Of a DNA stretch of 64,000 nt, positions 57,500 through 64,000 are shown piece after piece; positions within the stretch are counted from its first letter, which is position 1; every line of letters starts with the position of its first letter. The stretch covers positions 744,001-808,000 of the forward strand of contig NC_030990.1 of assembly GCF_000149955.1 (NCBI RefSeq), written 5' to 3'. Below the pieces are notes generated by a model. It saw only the letters and a program-made list of their open reading frames with translations. It did not search any database and was not told the origin of the DNA. This DNA is from Fusarium oxysporum f. sp. lycopersici 4287. Lineage: Eukaryota; Ascomycota; Sordariomycetes; Hypocreales; Nectriaceae. Made by a program: the position numbers and the translations under genes.

Positions 57500-58685
57500 A
57501 TGGCACCATCACTTCTCCTCTTACCTTCTCCTCCCCGCCCTCCATCCACATCTACTCTCTCAGCTGCCTATCGCTCACCATTAACATCTGTCCTCACCAA
57601 ACTCAAACAATCACCCACTCCTCAAACCCTCATAGTCGGCCTCGCACTTCCTCTTCTCGGCGGCTCATCTCCCAACTCAAAGACAATCGCTTGGACAAAC
57701 GCTCAATACCTGCTCGCAGGTCTTTACACTCTTACATCAGTCATCTGCGCCAAGGAGAACATTCCTGTTGACGTCGGCGCTGGAAAGGGAAGTGTGGATG
57801 TGCGCATTGTTCTCATCGACCATGAGAGGGGAAGACGCTACGAACCAGATTTCGATGGCGGGTTTGAGGCGAATTGTACGGCTGTATTGGACTTAGCTGC
57901 GTTTGCGACAAAGGTTCGACCATGGGAGGCTGTTTACCATCCAAGTTGTGAAGAAGGTTACGAGTTGCTCTCTTCGTTTCTCAAGCTTGCAGATAAGAGT
58001 CAAACGTTTACTCAAAGTCAACTCGTGGCTGTTGAAGGTGGAATCAGTTTGACAGAAGAATCAGCTTTGTCGCCAAAAGAACAGCAGAAGGGCTTCAACA
58101 CTGTTTGTCTAGGAGGAACGTTCGACCATCTTCACCCGGGTCACAAATTATTGCTTCATGCAAGCGTTCTCCTCCTCAACATCTCTCCAAAAGATTCTGA
58201 CAAGACATGCACTCTCGTTGTGGGTATATCGAGCGACGAGCTTCTCGTCAAGAAGAAATACGCTGAAGAGCTTCAATCATGGGATGAGCGCTCTCAGACT
58301 GTTCTCTCATTCCTCTCCACGCTTCTTGACTACGACACAACATCTACATCACCGCCAATAGAACGAACTCCTGACGAAGCAATTGCCACTCTACGCGACG
58401 GAAGAGTCAAGGTGCGATGTATTATACTTCGCGATCCGTTTGGCCCACCAATCCACGAGGAGGATGCCGATGCGATAGTTGTTTCTGCAGAGACACGTAG
58501 TGGGGGGCAAAGCAATCAATGATCGTAGGGTCGAGAAAGGATGGAAACCACTCGAAGTTTTCGAGATTGATGTTCTGGATGCTGATGAGGTTGGTGATGG
58601 CGAAGTGAGCAAAACGAATGATTTTGCGACAAAGATTAGTAGCACTGCGATTAGACAACAGAGAGCTGAGGCGAAGAGACGGTGA
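57500..58685 (+). pseudogene. CAB4: Phosphopantetheine adenylyltransferase (CAB4 type) with a 1-nt frameshift
   Basis: Starts at the ATG at 57500 (an upstream TTG is not a start). It carries the nucleotidyltransferase signature GGTFDHLHPGHKLLL (about 204-218) with the HxGH catalytic motif, and KISSTAIR near the C-terminus. It makes dephospho-CoA from 4'-phosphopantetheine and ATP, the fourth step of CoA synthesis, in the cytosol. The frame runs cleanly to VVSAETRSGG at a run of six G (58502-58507), then hits a stop within a few codons. Removing one G restores KAINDRRVEKGW and the rest of the domain, to a stop at 58683-58685 (394 aa). CoA synthesis is essential, so a base-calling error in the G run is much likelier than true loss. 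Apart from this base the gene looks functional. Confidence 0.85.
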
Positions 58686-59189
58686 GGCAGGGGACAATAC
58701 CATCAGAAATTACCGATGGCAATCTAGAATATTGCGTTTGCAACCATTTTATATCACTTGTAATGCTTTTGGCGATACCTTTTTTGGTAGTGAATGAATT
58801 GGTGTAAGTGGTTTGCAAACCTTCGCTGATGTCTGTAGAGCTCGACAATCGCCACAGTGGCATCAGCAAGCAGCAACAACGCATGAGTCATGTGACTCAA
58901 AGCATCAAATAGAAGAAGAAAGTATTGGTAGAAACAACAATAAGTTTGATAGATTGTAGTCATCACGAGATATGTCTACCATGTTCCAGCAGGCACCAGA
59001 TGCACCGTGCAGGCAAACAGTGCTAACAAGCGCATACACTATGCGCTGATATCATGCCCGTCCCTGGTTTCTTTTTGTGGCTGCCCCTCCATCATCATTG
59101 CCCCACGTTCAAGTTTTTGCCCAACGACAACTTTTGTCTTCACATACACAACCACCAAGCAGATCTTGAAGAACAAACAGACATTCACC
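58686..59189. other. Intergenic region between CAB4 and CHP1
   Basis: 504 bp between co-oriented genes. No additional gene is seen. Confidence 0.5.
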
Positions 59190-59791
59190 ATGGATCCCCT
59201 CGACAACATGGCGGGCGCCCCCGTGCCCAAGAACTTTGATGCCGAGAACGCCCAGAACAACGAAGACGTACGGACCCTACCCCACGATCTGAAACAATCC
59301 TCCATTCAGAAACTAACAGCCCTGTAGATCGAGAAGCAATTCGCCGTCAAAGTCGTCCAGCACATGCAGACCTACTGGTCCATCCTCGAGCGCGTCAAGG
59401 GCTCGTCCCTCCGCCTGACCAAGATCGACGACGAGATCATGGAGCACCTCAAGACCGACTTCCCCGAGTTTGACCCCGCCGCCAAGGTCGACGAGGACGA
59501 GATGAAGAGCAAGGCCGGCAAGGAGCGCTGGCGAAAGTTCATGATGGCGTACGAGAAGAAGGTGGACGATTATAACTTTGGTACCATGGTGCGCGATAGA
59601 CCCGACGTTGAGTATGAGGAGGATACCACGATTTTTGTGCCTCGTATGCAGTTTTATGCTCTTGAGATTGCACGGTAAGTTTTTGATGTGCTGGGATGAT
59701 GGGATTGAGGCTAATGAGGAGTAGAAACCGTGCTGGTCTGAATGACTGGATCTATGAGCAGGCTCAGGCTCAGAAGAACAAGTCCAAGTAA
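59190..59791 (+). CDS. CHP1: eEF1A chaperone CHP1 / PBDC1 family protein (yeast YPL225W)
   Basis: Exons 59190-59267, 59328-59674 and 59725-59791 give 163 aa; introns are 60 and 50 bp, the second with a GCTAAT branch point. Family landmarks are HMQTYWSILERVKG, LTKIDDEI, the conserved ERWRKFMMAYEKKVDDYNFG, and FVPRMQFYALEIARNRAGLN spanning the second splice. Human PBDC1 and yeast Chp1 bind newly made translation elongation factor eEF1A and help its G domain fold. Length is normal for the family. Nothing appears broken. Confidence 0.9.
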
Positions 59792-60427
59792 TCGAAGGTA
59801 TAAGAACGAAAATAAACAACAGCAGCTCTCCGAAGTGAGCCATGCGTCCACGGCGTCGGGCCTCGAGCCCACATGAACCCTTGCAGGACAGGGAACAGCC
59901 TGAGTGGACTTTCTGAGCGAAGGCGATGCAAGACGCCAATGATCTATGCAAATCATGATCACGAACGTACGATCCGAGAATTGAATCCGATGGTTTTCGT
60001 GTACTGGAATATTCCTTGATACCCTTAGAAATACATGGCATCAAAGTTCGGCTCAATCATGGTCTTCTCCAAGTGCTCACCTTAGGGTAGGCAACTTGAA
60101 ACTGAAAAGTTGACATTTTGCATCTGAATGGCCTAGAATATCATTATGAAGTGAATTAAAACCGGTGTCTATATAGTCTTCAATATTAGGCTGTGGTACA
60201 CATGCATTAAAAGAGCAGGTAGGGTTGTTGGGAGATTTAGAATATGAAAGGCTCAGTGTCTACACAGTACTAACATCAACCATAGACGCAAGGTACAGCT
60301 TTTACACCACAAGACGTGAATCAAGCATAGTTTAGTCATACATTACTACAATAAAGCCTGAGCTTCTATTCTGGTCATAAAAATTAATTGTGATGAGTAC
60401 AATCTTACCTCCATTCTCCAGACAACA
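59792..60427. other. Convergent 3' intergenic region
   Basis: 636 bp between the CHP1 and F-box stop codons. A/T-rich, no gene seen. Confidence 0.5.
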
Positions 60428-62000
60428 TTACAACTTGAGAAACTCATCAATGTCCACCCTCTGAAAGTAGTTTATATGTCCAAACCCAACCCAGTGCTGC
60501 GCCAGCCGATTGTGACTGACGAATATAAGCTGACTCTCAATATATCGGTCTGTTTTCGTCAGTAAAAGCTCATTTTGAGGCCTAGACCAAATGAGACAAA
60601 GGGCTCGTTCATGAGTTCTTACCTAAGGCGAATCCCGTATTTGCAATATGTCCTTTGCTGTGAACCGCTCTCATTCCCTGGAAGCAAGGATCTACCGGCG
60701 GACCGTCGACGACACCATCGGGCCCAATGTCATCAGCTACAAATGTGATTTCTCCCCGCGGAACGTTGGGATCACCAGTTAATTTAATAGCCTCCAGTCG
60801 TCCCTGAAACGTCCGTCCTTCATTCCGTCTCGCTTGCCACTCTTCATCACTCTCAGAATCTCGTCTTACAAGACCGAGTTCTTCATCCGTGGCGCTCGTC
60901 TCATCGTCAGGTTGATGTATGAGCAAAAACTCGCATCCGTGGGTGCTATAATCACCGACCCAAATTCCCCTCCAGGGCTTCAACACAGTCGGCGTGTATA
61001 ACTTCGGATCGAGGGTGGAGTACGTGATGAGCTCCTCGCCGACGTGAACGTTGGGCATTCCGCCGTCGACTGCGGTGCGTGATAATCTTAGCATATTGTA
61101 TATACCACCCAAACCAGCTGCCCTACCGACTCGGGATAAACCACCCGCCATTTCCATCCATTGACGAATGCGGAAGAATCGCTCTGATACCTCTTCGCGG
61201 CGCTGAGGCCGGGACGATGGTGTTTTCACGAAGATGCCCTCCGATGTGACTTGTGTGCTGCTACCCGAGACATGGTGGTCTGAAGGGATGTGAGGCGGTG
61301 GCCAGATGTTACCGTATGGGAAATGTGAGGTGAGGTTTTCTTGAGCTTCTTCTTGATCGAGCTCGCATGTTAGCATGAAATTGCTAAATAGAGCGTCGAT
61401 TCTGTCATCAAGAGTCACGGGCATCTCATCAGCGAAGCGATTGGCACCAGGTCGACTCAGAAATTCCTCCGGAGCTCGTTCTCCCACGCGGAACTGTAGC
61501 ATGGGCTTATCAAGATGAAGTTTGACTTTAGGATTAAATTCATTGATCAAAACGTCGCCTTGTCCGAGGAAACTTTGCTGTATTTGCCTGTCTCTACTCG
61601 CGAGTAATTGATAGCCCTCGATGCAACCCCGCCGAGGATCATAGCGAACGATCATAAGTCTTCCAGTGAGATCCCTATCGCAGAACCAGATTTTTTGTCT
61701 GGGGAGGAACCAAAGACGATCGTGGGCGACGTAAAGCTCATGATAGCTGTTGCAGGGCCGGGGGCTTGTGAGAGTGACGCCTGGGACGTTTTCTTGAACT
61801 AGTGGGTACCAGAGGACATCTGAGAGAGCGTGCTTATGCAGATCTCGACATGTTGCGGATATGGCGGAGAGATCGTAAGGTGAAAGATGAGAAAGAATGT
61901 TGTCTATGAGTTCAGGAGGGAGATTTAGAAGAAGAGGAGGCCCGGGGTATGGATCTGATGATGGCTCGGACAGTGGTGGCTGGGGTTCTCCAGAGGACAT
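60428..62000 (-). CDS. F-box protein, FBXO31-like
   Basis: Exons 62000-60623 and 60549-60428 give 499 aa. The F-box is at about residues 22-65 (LLLNLPPELIDNILSHLSPY...ISATCRDLHK), the Skp1-binding module of SCF ubiquitin ligases. A globular C-terminal region contains LKPWRGIWVGDYSTHGCEF, as in FBXO31-type proteins. The 73-bp intron is easily overlooked because the frame continues a few codons into it. The true last exon supplies RYIESQLIFVS and GHINYFQRVDIDEFLKL, completing the domain. In animals FBXO31 directs ubiquitination of cell-cycle proteins; the fungal substrate is unknown. It is divergent from the cupin gene. Confidence 0.85.
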
Positions 62001-62949
62001 CTTTTGGTGTGTTCAGATAGACGTAAAAGACCGCTGTTCCTATCTCATGAGTTTGATCAGATAAAAATGCGAATATACCTTACGTTTATCAGATCGGGGT
62101 CCAAAGCAGGGGTGGCGAGCTGATGAGTCGAGGGTGGATGGTCTAGACGGTCTGGACTTGTAGCTTCGGCGGTGATGATGATGGGGAAGTCGAGTTAATG
62201 CAGCTAAGCGGAGTTCAGCCGCAGGAGATGCCGACTCTAGAACGGAACCACTCGATTCTGATCAGGTCATGAGAGGAAGAAATACGAATGAACGTTTTAG
62301 GTTGTAAGGAAATTGAAGGGAGGAATGTTTTATGTTACAGCTTCTTTGTATCGGGATGTTTCGTTGACGACATTGCTTTGCTATTCATACGGGAAGTGGG
62401 GAGATGATCAATCACTCGCCGACGTACGGAGTGTTCACCAATTCAATCAACAGCAGCTTGCAATGGGAAATAACAATGAATAGTGAAATAGAAGCAAATG
62501 TTGTTTCAATATCCAAGATCAGTCACACTTGTTCAAACCCCATGGTTATCAACTTGCATTATCAATCTTCATCCTCGTCAAGGACTCTGGCGCCACTAGC
62601 TTCGGTGGCTGGGCCGCTTTGAGGCCTAACGCCTGTCCTCACTCTCCCCCCAGCTTTGAAACACCAAATCTACCCCCAAATCATCAGGTCACGCGCTTCT
62701 TCCTCATCGCTCAATAGTGCATCATTCGAAGTCTCATTCATTGGACCTCAGAGTCTCCTGTGTTACTGGCATACTTGTTCTCTTAGCCAATTACCATTCT
62801 AGCGACGTCATCTCCCGCTGGGAATACCTTCATCTTTCGCCGCCCACGTCACGCTGCTCTTTACTAGACATCTGCATCTCTTTGTGACTTTACTTTTGAT
62901 GCAACCGCGCATCTCTTTTTGACCACTGTGAACATAACCAAGCTCGCCG
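62001..62949. promoter_or_regulatory. Divergent promoter region between the F-box and cupin genes
   Basis: 949 bp between two divergent ATGs. Short frames only, with no clear TATA box. Confidence 0.4.
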
Positions 62950-63521
62950 ATGATGAGCTCGCTATTACCGCTTATCTCGGAAATCCTTCCGATGATAATG
63001 CCCGCCTCTGCCAACATCACCCGCGCCAAACAACTCGAACCAACGCACCCAACTGTCGAAGGCCCTGTTATTGAACGTCCAGCTGTTGTCGGGAAATGCG
63101 ATAACATGTGTGTAACTGGTAAGCCAAGCTGTCTTAGATCTTATGTCTCAAACGTTATCGCTCACATATCAGTTCTTACAACGCGACCGCACTCCAAGTC
63201 TACAGTTCGACATAATAGTGAACAGGGTAAGTTCCTTAAACCTGTCTATTGTGGATGAACTCTGATGCTGAGTTTGCAGATACCATCATATACGCCGTCT
63301 CGGGCAACGGCGTTCTCATTGTGAACGAGGCTGTCAACTCTGAATTAAAACACCATGATCTTGCACCCGGAGACTTTGCCTTTGTCCCCGCCTGGATCGA
63401 ACATCAGGTCAAGAACGACACAGACGAAGATGTCCAATGGCTCATGATCCAAAGCGGTTCAACTCCTATCCGCGCAGACTTGACAGAATGGGGTGGCGAT
63501 GTGATCCAGTCAAAGAATTGA
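62950..63521 (+). CDS. Small cupin-fold protein
   Basis: Exons 62950-63118, 63173-63226 and 63280-63521 give 154 aa (or 153 from the second of two adjacent Met codons). Cupin motif 1 is represented by TTRPHSKSTVRHNSEQDTIIYAVSGNG, with His and Glu ligand candidates; motif 2 is PGDFAFVPAWIEHQVKN. It is therefore a single-domain beta-barrel with a likely metal site. Substrate is unknown; such small fungal cupins are often linked to oxidative or catabolic steps. The first intron is 54 bp with no stop, so its retention would add 18 residues in frame. The adjacent hydrolase is convergent, with only 68 bp between stops. Confidence 0.75.
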
Positions 63522-63589
63522 AGCAAATGACGACGCAGTTTCATTATTATATCGATCTATTTCATCGGCTATTCCTGAGATACCATCCA

Positions 63590-64000
63590 CTAACTTTCGC
63601 ATCTCGATCTAACCATCTGAATCACCGACTCTCTACTCACACGGTCATCAAACACTTGTGCGTGGTCCAGTTTCGGAAACATAACTACTTCAACGCCGTT
63701 GTGCGATTCCGCTATCACGCCATTACGACCGGCACTAAGATCAACCCCCAGATATTCTGCAACGGCTGTAGTGTCGACTATGAGGTCGCGACCAGACAGT
63801 GTAACAGCAACGTGCCTCGCATGATGGCCGTCACTTTGAGTCCCCAACAGATCTTCCTTCCAGAGGATATTCTCACGCCAGAAGAAATGTCTGCCCAAAC
63901 AAAGCGCAACACCTGGGTCGGTGCTAGCGAAATACCAGAGTTGCCATTCATTCGCCCTCTTGGGCTTTCTTCGAGTGAAGTTGTACGCTACATCAGGAAG
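63590..64000 (-). CDS. Alpha/beta hydrolase, C-terminal part (cut by the window edge)
   Basis: The minus-strand frame is open from 64000 to the stop at 63590 (136 codons here) and continues beyond the window; the apparent start at 63898 is internal. The visible part reads LPDVAYNFTRRKP, then ANEWQLWYFAS, LGRHFFWRENILWKEDL, VAVTLSGRDLIVDT and LDHAQVFDD. The GRDLIVDT (acid loop) and LDHAQ (catalytic His) order fits the end of an alpha/beta hydrolase with a Ser-His-Asp triad; the nucleophile elbow would be outside. Substrate unknown. Confidence 0.7.
   Translation of the reverse strand, partial: LPDVAYNFTRRKPKRANEWQLWYFASTDPGVALCLGRHFFWRENILWKEDLLGTQSDGHHARHVAVTLSGRDLIVDTTAVAEYLGVDLSAGRNGVIAESHNGVEVVMFPKLDHAQVFDDRVSRESVIQMVRSRCES

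Overview
This is a 64 kb window of nuclear DNA from a filamentous ascomycete. Introns are short (mostly 45-85 bp) with GTAAGT-type donors and CTAAC/CTGAC/CTAAT branch points. Single-copy euchromatic genes are separated by 0.3-3 kb. The gene content (multidomain PAN/mucin surface protein, MUP1-type permease, AflR-like Zn2Cys6 factor, bZIP factor, Ste6-like ABC pump, purine nucleoside permease) suggests Hypocreales, most likely a Fusarium-like species. The genus is an inference from protein style, not from a search. There is one assembly gap, a run of N at 19015-19513.

Layout. 0-7 kb: methionine-permease-like transporter and a large secreted Thr-rich protein with five Cys modules. 7-15 kb (minus strand): a small mitochondrial membrane protein, transcription elongation factor SPT5, and a DCAF7/WDR68-type WD40 protein with a long Q/S/P-rich extension. 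16-19 kb: a coiled-coil protein, convergent with a tiny five-segment gene that I read as mitofissin/ATG44. 19-24 kb: the gap, a long promoter/5' region and pyruvate kinase. 25-27 kb: an MFS transporter carrying a 1-nt frameshift. 29-33 kb: an AflR-like Zn2Cys6 regulator divergent from an IKS1-type kinase. 33-35 kb: purine nucleoside permease. 37-43 kb: PMC1-type Ca2+-ATPase and a bZIP factor. 43-48 kb: a Ste6-like full ABC transporter. 48-57.5 kb: a gene-poor accessory stretch with decayed and repeated coiled-coil gene pieces, one small gene that still splices in frame, and a possible broken MYND-type finger gene. 57.5-64 kb: CAB4-type phosphopantetheine adenylyltransferase with a 1-nt G-homopolymer frameshift, eEF1A chaperone CHP1/PBDC1, an F-box protein, a cupin, and the 3' end of an alpha/beta hydrolase cut by the window edge.

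Most of the window is conserved housekeeping material (transcription elongation, glycolysis, CoA synthesis, translation-factor folding, Ca2+ homeostasis, mitochondrial remodelling). No secondary-metabolite cluster, CRISPR, rRNA or tRNA gene, or intact transposon was recognised. I found no convincing new multi-gene system. The most useful observations are the hidden mitofissin gene, exons that simple ORF reading misses, two single-base frameshifts in otherwise conserved genes, and the tandem decayed gene family at 51-56 kb. Exon boundaries were assigned by eye from splice consensus and reading-frame continuity.
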